NCBI GenBank assembly: GCA_028821475.1
Contig: JAPPGB010000128.1
Location: forward strand, 62,001 to 126,000
DNA: 64,000 nucleotides
Reading direction: 5' to 3'
DNA from: Spirochaetaceae bacterium
GTDB taxonomy: Bacteria; Spirochaetota; Spirochaetia; SZUA-6; Bin103
Positions 24,316-32,709 of this stretch are shown piece by piece. Position 1 is the first letter of the stretch. Each line of letters starts with the position of its first letter. Made by a program: the position numbers and the translations under genes. The notes below the pieces were generated by a model that was not told the DNA's origin, did no database searches, and was given only the letters and a program-made list of their open reading frames with translations.

Positions 24316-25653
24316 TCAGGCGGACTGCCGGTACAGCGTACCGGCGGCGAAGGCCTGCTCGAACTCCTCGTTGGAGCCGAACCGCCAGCCGAACGCCCGG
24401 TCCCAGATCGCCGGTTTCTCCATGCACAGGTACATGAACACCCGTTCCCGCCACGGCGCCAGCGCGCGGTACATGGTGCTGAACATCGCCACCTTGAGGT
24501 CGTCCGGATAGGTCAGCTTGCCGTGCGGATCCTTGACCAGGTCGGTCTGCAGGATGCGGGTCGGTTCGCCGCGCCGGCGGATCTGCCTGATCACCGGCTT
24601 GATGAAGGTGACCGACCCGAACGACACGAACGACACCTCGTCGGGCGAGAAGCCGGCACGGACGCGCCGCGCCAGGGCCGCGTAATCGCGCTCCCAGCCG
24701 GCGTAGTGCACCATCGGATGGAAGTGGAACGCCACCTTGATGCCGCGGTCGGCCACCCGCCGCGCCGCACGCAGACGCTGCTCCAACGGCGCCGTGAAGT
24801 GCTCCTCGTGCTCGATCACCGGCGGCGTGTTGAGCGACCAACTGCACACCACGTTGGCGGGAATGGTGCGCGCCGGGTCCAGGAAGTAGGTGACGTTGGC
24901 GGACTTGGTCTTGAACTCCAGCAGCACGTCGGGATGCGCACGGGCGAAGTCGCACAGCTCATCGAGAATGCCGCCGCGGTTGCCCCACACCAGCGAGTCG
25001 GAGGACTGTCCCGAGCCGATGTGGTAGAAGCGGCCCGGCACCAGGTCCAGCGCGCGCAGCTTGGCGCCGAGGTCCGCGTCGATCGCCACGCGCTCGCCGT
25101 AGAAGGTCTGGATGGTGCAGTAGCTGCACCCGAAGGCGCAGTTCTTGACCGCGTCTATGGTCTTCAGGTTGCAGCACAGGGTGCGCTCCGAGCGCACCGG
25201 GCAGTCCCCGAACACCGCGTCGCCCGAGGTCTCCGAAACCACGTGCAGCGGCGCCCGGTCGGGCTCCGCGGACGATCCCGCGCCATACCGGGTAGCGCCC
25301 CCGCGCAGATTGTCGAGATGCTCCCGCAACTCTTTCAAGAGCCGTTGCTTGTGCGCCCGCGCGGGCCGCCCGCCCGGCTCGCCGTCCGCTGGCGTTGACT
25401 GCCCCGGCGCCGCCTCGCTCCCCTCGGCCGCGCCCCACCACGCATGCAGGCGCGGTTCCCCCCACATCTGCAGGTCGCGCGCCGCCTCGCACAGCAGGCG
25501 CATCTCCTGGACCGTGAGCCGGTAGCGCCCGTGCAACGTGCGCAGCAGCCCCTGTTCCTCCTCCGGCAGCACTGCGAACAGGGTGCCGCGGGTCAGAGTC
25601 TCCCAGCGCTCGGCCGATCTGGCGGGACGGTCGACAGGGGTCGTAGCAGCCAT
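24316..25653 (-). CDS. Spore photoproduct lyase-like radical SAM protein
   Basis: This protein of about 445 residues has the radical SAM cluster motif CAFGCSYC (C-x3-C-x2-C), then FYGERVAI, a GSGQSSDSLVWGN SAM-contact segment and VVCSWSLNTPPVIEHEE. It ends with VFMYLCMEKPAIWDRAFGW, all characteristic of the SPL-family group found also in non-sporulating bacteria. True spore photoproduct lyases repair a UV thymine dimer; the role of this wider group is unproven. The N-terminal 110 residues are an extra Pro/Gly-rich helical region. ATG 25653 is chosen; a GTG at 25707 is possible. Confidence 0.82.
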   Translation of the reverse strand: MAATTPVDRPARSAERWETLTRGTLFAVLPEEEQGLLRTLHGRYRLTVQEMRLLCEAARDLQMWGEPRLHAWWGAAEGSEAAPGQSTPADGEPGGRPARAHKQRLLKELREHLDNLRGGATRYGAGSSAEPDRAPLHVVSETSGDAVFGDCPVRSERTLCCNLKTIDAVKNCAFGCSYCTIQTFYGERVAIDADLGAKLRALDLVPGRFYHIGSGQSSDSLVWGNRGGILDELCDFARAHPDVLLEFKTKSANVTYFLDPARTIPANVVCSWSLNTPPVIEHEEHFTAPLEQRLRAARRVADRGIKVAFHFHPMVHYAGWERDYAALARRVRAGFSPDEVSFVSFGSVTFIKPVIRQIRRRGEPTRILQTDLVKDPHGKLTYPDDLKVAMFSTMYRALAPWRERVFMYLCMEKPAIWDRAFGWRFGSNEEFEQAFAAGTLYRQSA

Positions 25654-25733
25654 CGGTTCGGTACCGGGAAGGTAGCGAACCGCGCCCCGCCGGTCCACAC
25701 ACCGCACACGGAGGGTCCCGGAACACCCACCGA

Positions 25734-26123
25734 CTAAGTCATCAGGAGCGGAACGTCGTAGTGCTCGAGCGCCGAATCGGTCGTTGCGAGCGTGAGCGAC
25801 TCCAGTTGCGCCACGGCAACGAGCAGCCTGTCGAACGGATCGCGATGATGGTCCGGCAACTGTGCGACCCGGCAGGCGTGACGGTGCTCAATCGGCAGCG
25901 ACTCGATACCGTCGCGGACCAGGCGCGGCTCGATGAACGTCGCGGGCGGCTCGGGAAGATCCAGCTTGCCGAGCCGATACTTGATGGCAATCTCCCAGGA
26001 ACTCGCGACCGACAGGATGAGCGCGTTGTCCGGATTCTCCAGGACCTCTCGCACCGCCGGTACGATTCGAGCCGGACTCACCACGCTCCAGAGCCACACG
26101 TGCGTGTCCAGCAGGACCTTCAC
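25734..26123 (-). CDS. VapC-like PIN-domain toxin
   Basis: This 129-residue PIN-domain ribonuclease has VLLDTHVWLW with the first acidic residue, SVASSWEIAIKYRLGKLDLPEP with the conserved Glu, HRDPFDRLLVAVAQLESLTLATTD with the DxxD acids, and a final acidic strand. This is the SMa-type PIN group usually annotated as type II VapC toxins. It overlaps its antitoxin gene by four bases. The family cleaves tRNA or rRNA using Mg2+. Confidence 0.9.
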   Translation of the reverse strand: MKVLLDTHVWLWSVVSPARIVPAVREVLENPDNALILSVASSWEIAIKYRLGKLDLPEPPATFIEPRLVRDGIESLPIEHRHACRVAQLPDHHRDPFDRLLVAVAQLESLTLATTDSALEHYDVPLLMT

Positions 26124-26353
26124 GACTCGAAGCCGGCGAGCACCTCTGGCGGCAGGGGCGCGTCGAAGTCATCGGGTACCTCGAACAGGCCTTGGTCGCG
26201 GCCCAGGGTGCGCCGCGGCTTGGCCCCCGTATAGCGGGTAAGCCGCGCCACGGGTGTTCCGGCACGGGCAATGACGACTTCCTCGCCCGCGGCCACCCTG
26301 GCCAGAAGCCGGGACAGATGGGTTTTCGCCTGGTGGATGTTGACGGTGGTCAC
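26120..26353 (-). CDS. Phd/VapB-type antitoxin
   Basis: This 77-residue Phd/YefM-fold antitoxin has VNIHQAKTHLSRLLARVAAGEEVVIARAGTPVARL, the DNA-binding and dimerisation core. A flexible tail (FEVPDDFDAPLPPEVLAGF) then wraps the toxin. The GTG start follows a GAGGAGG site. The 14-base leader GTGAGGAGGCGACC is identical to the one before mazE at 247-260. It precedes the PIN toxin with a 4-base overlap. Confidence 0.9.
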   Translation of the reverse strand: MTTVNIHQAKTHLSRLLARVAAGEEVVIARAGTPVARLTRYTGAKPRRTLGRDQGLFEVPDDFDAPLPPEVLAGFES

Positions 26354-26376
26354 GGTCGCCTCCTCACTGGGAGCCT

Positions 26377-26405
26377 ACCATAGCGATTAGACTAAACTAA
26401 GTCAA
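26377..26405 (-). promoter_or_regulatory. vapBC promoter
   Basis: On the minus strand TTGACT (26405-26400) and TATGGT (26382-26377) are 17 bases apart. The spacer is AT-rich and holds an imperfect inverted repeat (GACT...AGTC), a candidate operator for the antitoxin. Confidence 0.5.
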
Positions 26406-26499
26406 TTACGGGGTGGCGGGCTTGGCGGGCTCGTGCTGCAGGCGGCACTTTCACGGACGACTGCTTGCCAACAGGCCGTACCGGACCCACAGTAGCGGC

Positions 26500-27546
26500 A
26501 TGAGCGAGCGAACCGAATTCGACCCGCTGCGGCTGTTGGACGCGCTGCATGCCGGCGCGGAGCGCGATTGTGCCTTCACCGCCACTACCGCCGAGGCCGC
26601 ACGCGCGTGGCAGGAGCACGCCGCACCCGTACTCGCCCGCGGCCTGGGCTTTCTGGACGGGCCGGCGCCGCCGGTAGAGGCCGAACCGGAGCAGACGGTG
26701 GACCGCGGATCCTACGTGCGCGAGCGCGTCGTGCTGCGCACCTGGCCGGACGCGGCGATGCCGGTCTGGGTGCTGGTGCCGAAGGGCCTGGACGGGCCGG
26801 CCCCGTGCGTGCTGGCCCTGCACGGCCACGGCTACGGCGTGCGCGACATCGTCGGGCTGTGGGAAGACGGCTCCGAACGGTGGCAGCCCGACGGCTACCA
26901 CAAGGACTTCGGTTGCGCCCTGGCCGAGCGCGGCTTCGTGGTCGTTGCCCCCGAGATAAGCTGCTTCGGCGAACGGCGAGCCGACTACTCGGCGCTTGCC
27001 GGCGAGCTCACCGGCCCGGCGCCCAACACCTGCCACAACGCCACCTCCTACGCGATCATGCTGGGCGGCTCGGCGATGGGTCTGCGCGTCTGGGACGGCA
27101 TGCGCGCGGTCGACTACCTGGCCACGCGCCCGGAGGCGGACCTCGCCCGGCTGGGTGCGATGGGCATCTCGGGCGGCGGCGCGCACGCCTTCTTTTCCAC
27201 CGCGTGCGACGCCCGCATCCGTGCCTGCGTGATCTCCGGATACTTCTGCGACTGGCGGCACAGCATCCTCACGTTCCACCACTGCACCTGCAACTACGTG
27301 CCCGGCCTGCTCGCGCACGGCGAGCTCAGCGACTTCGCCGGGCTGATCGCCCCGCGCCCCTGTCTGATCGAGGCGGGCCGGCGGGACACGGACTTCCCGA
27401 TCGCAGGCGTGCGCACGACGCTGGAGCGGGCCAAGGCGGCGTGGCGCGCGTTCGGAGCCGAGGAGGCGCTGGCCATCGACGAGTTCGACGGCCGCCACCA
27501 GATCAGCGGACGCCTGGCCTACGACTTCCTCGCCCGCCACCTCTGA
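26500..27546 (+). CDS. Alpha/beta hydrolase, dienelactone/acetyl-xylan esterase-like
   Basis: This 348-residue protein has the fold motifs of large bacterial alpha/beta hydrolases: VLALHGHGYGVRD (oxyanion region, about residue 108), MGISGGGAHAFF (nucleophile Ser in G-x-S-x-G, about 226), an acidic GRRDTDFPI (about 305) and FDGRHQISG (catalytic His, about 330). The N-terminal 90 residues form a strand-rich cap. It resembles the AXE1/dienelactone group of esterases. No signal peptide is visible, so it is probably cytoplasmic. The ATG at 26500 is favoured; the upstream extension is low-quality. The substrate is unknown. Confidence 0.8.
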   Translation: MSERTEFDPLRLLDALHAGAERDCAFTATTAEAARAWQEHAAPVLARGLGFLDGPAPPVEAEPEQTVDRGSYVRERVVLRTWPDAAMPVWVLVPKGLDGPAPCVLALHGHGYGVRDIVGLWEDGSERWQPDGYHKDFGCALAERGFVVVAPEISCFGERRADYSALAGELTGPAPNTCHNATSYAIMLGGSAMGLRVWDGMRAVDYLATRPEADLARLGAMGISGGGAHAFFSTACDARIRACVISGYFCDWRHSILTFHHCTCNYVPGLLAHGELSDFAGLIAPRPCLIEAGRRDTDFPIAGVRTTLERAKAAWRAFGAEEALAIDEFDGRHQISGRLAYDFLARHL

Positions 27547-27764
27547 CCGCGACGGGGGCGCCGATTTCAGATTACCGTTTGCCACGCCACTGAACCAGAC
27601 CAACCAGACCACAAGGAGCAGCGCAATCGGGCCGTTGTTGGACATACTGGAGGGCCTCATCGAGCTTCTGCGGATCCCGTTCCTCAAGCGCAGGCGGTAC
27701 CGCAGGCCGCCGCCCAATCCACGCCAGTGAGCGACGGGCTTCGCGTGGCGATGGAGCTGCGCAC

Positions 27765-29309
27765 GTGAGCGCCGTTGCGCGGTCTCCCGGCGCCGGGCCG
27801 GCCGCGCGGGTGGCGATCGGCGCCATCTTCACCGAGTGCAACCACCTCGGCGGCGCGCCGATCGACCGCTCCTGGTTCGAGCGCTTCGAACTGCTCCGCG
27901 GCGACGAGATCCTGGCCGGCGCGAGCGGCGCGGTGGCCGGCATGCTGCAGGTGCTGCGCGAGCGGGGCCTGACACCGGTGCCCCTGCTGTATGCCAGCAC
28001 CTGCCCCGGCGGCCCCATCACCAGGGACACCTACGAGGAACTGAGAGGTGAGATGCTCGACCGGCTGCGCGCGGCGCTTCCGGTCGACGGCGTCCTGCTG
28101 CCGCTGCACGGCGCCGCCGCGGCCGAGCATGTCGGCGACCCGGAGGGCGACCTGATAGGCGCGGTGCGCGCGCTGGTGGGCGCGCATACCCCCGTGGTGG
28201 CCAGCCTCGACCTGCACGCCCACGTCACCGGTGCGATGGTGCGCGGCGCGGATGCCCTGCTGGCCTGGGAGACCTACCCGCACCGCGACGCCGTCTCCAC
28301 CGGGGAGCGCGCCGCCCGGCTGCTGGCCGATACGGTGGCCGGGCGCTGCCGCCCCACCATGGCGATGGCCAAGGTGCCGGTGGTGACCGGCGCGGTTCAC
28401 GGCTCCACCGAGGGATCCGGCCCGTTCGCCGACCTGATGTGCCGGGCCAAGGCGCTCGAGGCGGAAGCCGGCGTGCTGTCCACCAGCATGTTCCTGGTCC
28501 ACCCCTACCTCGACCTGCCGGACATGGGCAGCGGCGCGCTGGTGGTCACCGACGGCGACCCGCAGCGGGCTGCGCGACTTGCCACGCCGCTGGCGGAGGG
28601 GTACTGGCGGCGCCGCAACGAGCTGGAGCCGGAGGTGTACTCACCCCAGCAGGCGGTAACGGCCGGGCTGCAGATGGACGGCACCGTGCTGCTGGTGGAA
28701 ACCGCCGATTGCTGCGGCGGCGGCGCGGCCGGCGACAGCGCAGCCTCGCTCAACGCACTGCTCGCCACCGACCTGCCCGGTCCCGCCCTGGTGCCGGTGG
28801 TGGACGCGGCCGCCGCGCGTGCCTGCCACGACGCCGGCACCGGCAACGACGTCACCGTGGCGGTCGGCCACCGCCTCGACCCGCGGTGGGGCAAGCCGGT
28901 CACCGTGACCGGCCGCGTTCTGCGCCTCAGCGACGGCCGTTTTCGCTACCGCGGCGGCATCTGGGACGGCTTGCTGGGCGACATGGGCCCCGCCGCCGTG
29001 CTGGATGTCCCCCCGCGGTCCGGAACCGGCACCGTGCGCATCCTGCTCGCCACCCACGCCACCTACGAATGGGCCGACGAGCAGTTCCGCAGCGTCGGCC
29101 TCGACCCGGCAGCGGCCAAGTTCATCGTCGCCAAGAACCCGATGAACTACCACCTGGCCTACTCGCCCCTCGCCGCCGCCACCTACATCCTGGACACCCC
29201 CGGCCCCACCCCGGCCACCGTCCGCGACGTGCCGTTCCGAAACCTCAAGCGGCCCTGGTTCCCCGCCGACCCCGACATCCCGAACCTCCAACCCACCTTC
29301 CTCACGTAA
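27765..29309 (+). CDS. M81-family (MlrC-like) metallopeptidase
   Basis: This 514-residue protein matches MlrC-type proteins: VAIGAIFTECNHLGG near residue 17, PVDGVLLPLHGAAAAEHVGDPEGDLI, VASLDLHAHVTGAM (metal-binding D-x-H-x-H, near 145), LAWETYPHRD, and the C-terminal MlrC domain with VETADCCGGGAAGDS (near 310) and FIVAKNPMNYHLAY. MlrC degrades linearised microcystin in sphingomonads. Most homologues act on unknown amide or peptide substrates and occur next to peptide importers. The start is GTG 27765. It follows the esterase by 218 bases. Confidence 0.9.
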   Translation: MSAVARSPGAGPAARVAIGAIFTECNHLGGAPIDRSWFERFELLRGDEILAGASGAVAGMLQVLRERGLTPVPLLYASTCPGGPITRDTYEELRGEMLDRLRAALPVDGVLLPLHGAAAAEHVGDPEGDLIGAVRALVGAHTPVVASLDLHAHVTGAMVRGADALLAWETYPHRDAVSTGERAARLLADTVAGRCRPTMAMAKVPVVTGAVHGSTEGSGPFADLMCRAKALEAEAGVLSTSMFLVHPYLDLPDMGSGALVVTDGDPQRAARLATPLAEGYWRRRNELEPEVYSPQQAVTAGLQMDGTVLLVETADCCGGGAAGDSAASLNALLATDLPGPALVPVVDAAAARACHDAGTGNDVTVAVGHRLDPRWGKPVTVTGRVLRLSDGRFRYRGGIWDGLLGDMGPAAVLDVPPRSGTGTVRILLATHATYEWADEQFRSVGLDPAAAKFIVAKNPMNYHLAYSPLAAATYILDTPGPTPATVRDVPFRNLKRPWFPADPDIPNLQPTFLT

Positions 29310-29350
29310 ACGAATTCCAGTCGATCACCTCTTTGGATATGGAAAGTTTA

Positions 29351-29379
29351 TTGATATTGGCTGGCCTCCTCCGTACAAT
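29351..29379 (+). promoter_or_regulatory. Promoter of Calx-beta lipoprotein gene 2
   Basis: TTGATA (29351-29356), a 17-base spacer, and TACAAT (29374-29379) form one of the best consensus promoters in the window. The in-frame ATG at 29388 would be essentially leaderless. The ATG at 29403, matching the paralogue, lies about 17 bases from the predicted transcript start, without a ribosome site. Confidence 0.65.
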
Positions 29380-29402
29380 TCCGAGCCATGGACGATTCGC
29401 TC

Positions 29403-30935
29403 ATGATCGCAGGCTTGACGTTGGCACGACTGCGTCGGCGGTCACCGGAGCGGCGTCCACGTCCCGCGGCGGCCCGGCAACTCACGGTCGCTTTGCTGCC
29501 TGTCCTGGCGCTCGCGGCGTGTAGCGGGGGTACGTCGCTTGCTGCCGGCAGTGGCTCGCCCCCACCCACCTCGCAGAGCCCGGTCGTGGTGACCATCGCC
29601 GCCGCGACCGACGTCGTGACCACGGACGCTGCGCCGCAGTTTCGGATCAGTGCGAACCCCGCCCCGCGGGCGGACCTGGCCGTCACGGTCACGATCACGG
29701 CCCTCGGCTGCGTGCTCGCGCAGTCGTCGGCGTCGGTGCCGATCGCCGCGGGTGAGTCACACGCCACCCTGACGGTGCCGACCGGCGGCGTCGCGGCCGG
29801 CGCGAACGGTTGCGTGGTCACCGCGACGATCGCTGCCGGCGAAGGCTACGCGGTCGGTGCGGCCGCCGGTGCGTCGGCCAGCGTTACGCTGACGATGCAG
29901 CCGGTGGTGACCGTCACGGCCGACTCGGCGACCGTAACCGAGGGCAGTCCGGTGTCGTTCACGCTGACCGCGGCGCCGCCGCCCGCCGGCGACCTGGCGG
30001 TCACCGTGAGCTGGTCGGGGTCGGGCTCGTTCCTCGCCGCAACCAGTCCGCGCACGGTCACGATTGCCGCCTCCGCGCAGACGGCTCCGCTGACGGCGGC
30101 CACCGTCGACGACAGCGACCCCGAGGCGGACGGCTCGGTGACGGTCACCCTCGAAGCGGGCAGCGGCTACACGGTCGGCGCGTCAGGTTCGGCCACCGTC
30201 GACGTCACCGACAACGACACGACCGGCACCGCGTCCCCAGGGCCGACGGCGCCAGGGTCAGGGGTGGTCCCGCAGGTGACCATCGCCCGACTCGACACGG
30301 CGGTGACCGAGGGCAAGCCGGTACGGTTCAAGCTGACCGCCACGCCGGCGCCCGCGTCCGCCCTGACGGTCAACGTGCAGTGGAAGGACCCTGGAGGCTA
30401 CCTCTCCGGAACGCCTCCGCAGACGGCGACGATCCCCCCTTCCGGGACGAGCGAGTTGGCCGCCGACACCGACGATGATACCGAAGCGGCGGCCGACCGG
30501 TTCGTGAGGGTGACGGTCATGGCTGGCAGCGGTTATGTGGCCGGCGCCTCCGCGAGGATCCGCGTCGAGGACAACGACACCCCCCGGGTGACCGTCACGG
30601 CCCTCAACTATGAGGACTACGACCACGACACCATCACATTGCCGCCTGTGTACGAGGGTGGCACCATCGCGTTCACGCTGACGGCGAACCCGAAGCCGGC
30701 CTCCGCCCTGACGGTCGCGTTGGCGTGGCATCTCGCGGGAGACATCAGCCCCCCCACCACGCCGTATCGGGTCCGGCTCCCCACCACTGGTACGGCCTCG
30801 GTTTCGATGGCCGCCGGAGATGACGACAAGGACAACGCCTATGATACGCGCGTGGGTGTTCACCTCCAGTCAGGCGCCGGCTACCGCCTTGGTGCTCCGA
30901 ATCGTGCGTACGTCTGGATCGTGAACAACGACTGA
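29403..30935 (+). CDS. Calx-beta repeat surface lipoprotein, paralogue 2
   Basis: This is a lipoprotein of about 510 residues with MIAGLTLARLRRR, a hydrophobic run and the clear lipobox LALAAC (Cys near 40). The mature protein holds Calx-beta-type repeats with VTEGSPVSFTLTAAPPP, VTEGKPVRFKLTATPAP and similar cores ending DNDT. The last repeat (YDTRVGVHLQSGAGY...VWIVNND) parallels the last repeat of the protein at 18779. The two share N-terminal, repeat and promoter layout, so they arose by duplication. Both lie beside unrelated genes. It probably has an adhesive or calcium-binding role at the cell surface. Confidence 0.78.
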   Translation: MIAGLTLARLRRRSPERRPRPAAARQLTVALLPVLALAACSGGTSLAAGSGSPPPTSQSPVVVTIAAATDVVTTDAAPQFRISANPAPRADLAVTVTITALGCVLAQSSASVPIAAGESHATLTVPTGGVAAGANGCVVTATIAAGEGYAVGAAAGASASVTLTMQPVVTVTADSATVTEGSPVSFTLTAAPPPAGDLAVTVSWSGSGSFLAATSPRTVTIAASAQTAPLTAATVDDSDPEADGSVTVTLEAGSGYTVGASGSATVDVTDNDTTGTASPGPTAPGSGVVPQVTIARLDTAVTEGKPVRFKLTATPAPASALTVNVQWKDPGGYLSGTPPQTATIPPSGTSELAADTDDDTEAAADRFVRVTVMAGSGYVAGASARIRVEDNDTPRVTVTALNYEDYDHDTITLPPVYEGGTIAFTLTANPKPASALTVALAWHLAGDISPPTTPYRVRLPTTGTASVSMAAGDDDKDNAYDTRVGVHLQSGAGYRLGAPNRAYVWIVNND

Positions 30936-31294
30936 TCGGCGACGCCATCCGGTGAAAGTGAAGGGGCCGGGAGCGGAAGTCCCTTTTCTACGTGATAAAA
31001 TGGGAGTATGTATCCCAGAATCCATGATGGTGCTGCCGCTCGGCGTGCGCCTCCGCATCGACTCCGAGCTCCGTGAGCTGTCGATCCGCGAGGCGGCGGT
31101 GACGTAACCGTGGACCCGGCCGCGTCTTCGGCCGCGAACTTCACGGATCCGGAGAAGGGACCTGCCCGGATGCCCCGGGTCGGATCGAGTGACGATTGGC
31201 TCTGGTCATGGTATCCTCCTGATCGGAGGGTGGAGAGCCCCGCTGACGCTGCCGATCGTGGTCAGCTCCGGTGCTGTTCTCCTCCCATACTGCG
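30936..31294. other. 359-base intergenic region with no supported gene
   Basis: After the lipoprotein stop there is a weak AAGGG...CCCTTTT inverted repeat (about 30961-30988) that might end transcription. A 27-codon frame at 31024-31107 starts MMVLPLGVRLRID but has no ribosome site or recognisable family. I see no other gene. Confidence 0.4.
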
Positions 31295-32065
31295 ATGCGT
31301 ACCCGACACTTGGCCATGACTATCGACGAGTTCCACCTGATGGCGAGAGAGCCAGGATGGAAGTATGAGTACTGGAGCGGGCAAGCGCATATCTCGCCGG
31401 CCCATCGGACAGTCTCCACGTCCCTCGACATCGAACCACGTTCATGCCGGTCTCCTTGTCGGATCCGGCCCGCGGAAAGCAGCTACGAGCCGGCGATGGT
31501 TGCCGCTTTCGTGGAGGCCTTCAGAGATACCATCGATTTTTGCGACTGCGAGGAGACGAGAATCGTCGATTCGGCCGGAGACAACGTGATCGGATTCTTC
31601 GCCGGCGAACGGGGAAGGCCTCTGCCGGCGTCGCGCCTGGCGTTGGTTGCCCATCCGGGAGTCGAGCAGGAATCAGTCGTTGGTGCTGCCCTCGTGGCCG
31701 AAATGAAAGACCAATCCGTGCGGTTGGATCTACTATTCGTCACCCCGGAGTGGCAACGAATGGGTGTAGCCACAGCCCTCGTGTCAGCAACTATCGATCA
31801 CCTGTATAAAGGCGGACACAGGACGTTGAAGAGTCGATACAACCTCGGTAATGAGGAGAGCAGGGCGTGGCACCGAGCGTTCGGGTTCGTTGACGATTCC
31901 GACCTGCTGTTGGCAGAATCGTACTTTCGCCTGGCTGAACATGAGCTCTGGCGAAGAGAGAGAATCGGCGATCTCACACCGGTAGAGCGCCAGAAACTGA
32001 CCCTGGAAATCGATCGCTGGAGAGTCCAGGCTGACGAACTGGCGGCGGTTGCAGGGCGTTGGTAG
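31295..32065 (+). CDS. GNAT acetyltransferase with an N-terminal Uma2-like segment
   Basis: This protein has about 256 residues. The first 35 (MTIDEFHLMAREPGWKYEYW...SGQAHISPAHRTV) resemble the start of Uma2/DUF820 nuclease-fold proteins. The rest is a GNAT domain with LDLLFVTPEWQRMGVATALVSATIDHLYKGG (motif A, acetyl-CoA loop Q/R-x-x-G-x-A) and RAWHRAFGFVDDSD (motif B). The substrate is unknown. The start is uncertain: ATG 31295 or 31316, neither with a clear ribosome site. Codon use is less GC-rich than that of its neighbours, which may mark acquisition. Confidence 0.75.
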   Translation: MRTRHLAMTIDEFHLMAREPGWKYEYWSGQAHISPAHRTVSTSLDIEPRSCRSPCRIRPAESSYEPAMVAAFVEAFRDTIDFCDCEETRIVDSAGDNVIGFFAGERGRPLPASRLALVAHPGVEQESVVGAALVAEMKDQSVRLDLLFVTPEWQRMGVATALVSATIDHLYKGGHRTLKSRYNLGNEESRAWHRAFGFVDDSDLLLAESYFRLAEHELWRRERIGDLTPVERQKLTLEIDRWRVQADELAAVAGRW

Positions 32066-32116
32066 CACGACGGTAGACTCGCCGCCCCGTGCGCGGTAAC
32101 CTCCCGATCAAACCCG

Positions 32117-32521
32117 ATGAGAATCTACGTTACCAGCATCTTCGTGGACGACCAGGCCAAGGCGTGCGCGTTCTACACCGGCAAGCTCGGCTTCCAGGTC
32201 AAGCACGACATACCGGTGGGCGAGTTCCGCTGGCTCACGCTCACCGCGCGTGACGACCCCGACGGCACGGAACTGCTGTTGGAGCCCAGCAATCACGCTG
32301 CCGTCCCACCGTTCAAGGCCGCCCTCATGGCCGACGGCATCCCGGCCGCCTCGTTTCAGGTAGACAGTCTCGACGCCGAATTCAGCCGCCTCCGCGGCCT
32401 TGGCGTGGAATTCGTGCAAGCTCCCACCCAGGCCGGCGAGGTCAAGGTGGCGGTGCTGAACGACACCTGCGGCAACCTCATCCAGCTCATCGAGACCCCG
32501 CAAACCACACCCGAGGAGTAA
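32117..32521 (+). CDS. VOC/glyoxalase-superfamily protein
   Basis: This 134-residue protein has two beta-alpha-beta-beta-beta modules. It starts RIYVTSIFVDDQAKACAFYTGKLGFQVKHD, followed by RWLTLTARDDPDGTELLLEP, then a second module with FQVDSLDAEFSRLRGLGVEFVQAP and VAVLNDTCGNLIQLIE. The final Glu is at the usual metal-ligand position. The superfamily includes glyoxalases, dioxygenases and resistance proteins. Its activity is not predictable from sequence. Confidence 0.88.
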   Translation: MRIYVTSIFVDDQAKACAFYTGKLGFQVKHDIPVGEFRWLTLTARDDPDGTELLLEPSNHAAVPPFKAALMADGIPAASFQVDSLDAEFSRLRGLGVEFVQAPTQAGEVKVAVLNDTCGNLIQLIETPQTTPEE

Positions 32522-32613
32522 CCGCTTGGCGGCGGCCGCTAGTCCTGTTGCGATTCGGCAGCCTGCGTCTGGCCACGACGCTCATCCTACCCTGCCGCAC
32601 GCGATGCTCAAAC

Positions 32614-32706
32614 CCGGCAACGGCCGGACGCCTCCGCGGCATCCGCGAAGTGTGGATAGTGGATCTCGAAACGGGCCGGAGGCGCCGCGCAGGCGGCGGT
32701 TTCGGG
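32614..32706 (+). pseudogene. Uma2-like nuclease fragment
   Basis: The plus-strand frame reads GRLRGIREVWIVDLETGRRR, close to the conserved VWIVDLE strand of Uma2/DUF820 proteins. No start, no N-terminal domain and no proper end are present. The fragment lies in the 188-base gap between the VOC gene and the convergent GPP34 gene. Confidence 0.35.
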
Positions 32707-32709
32707 GCG

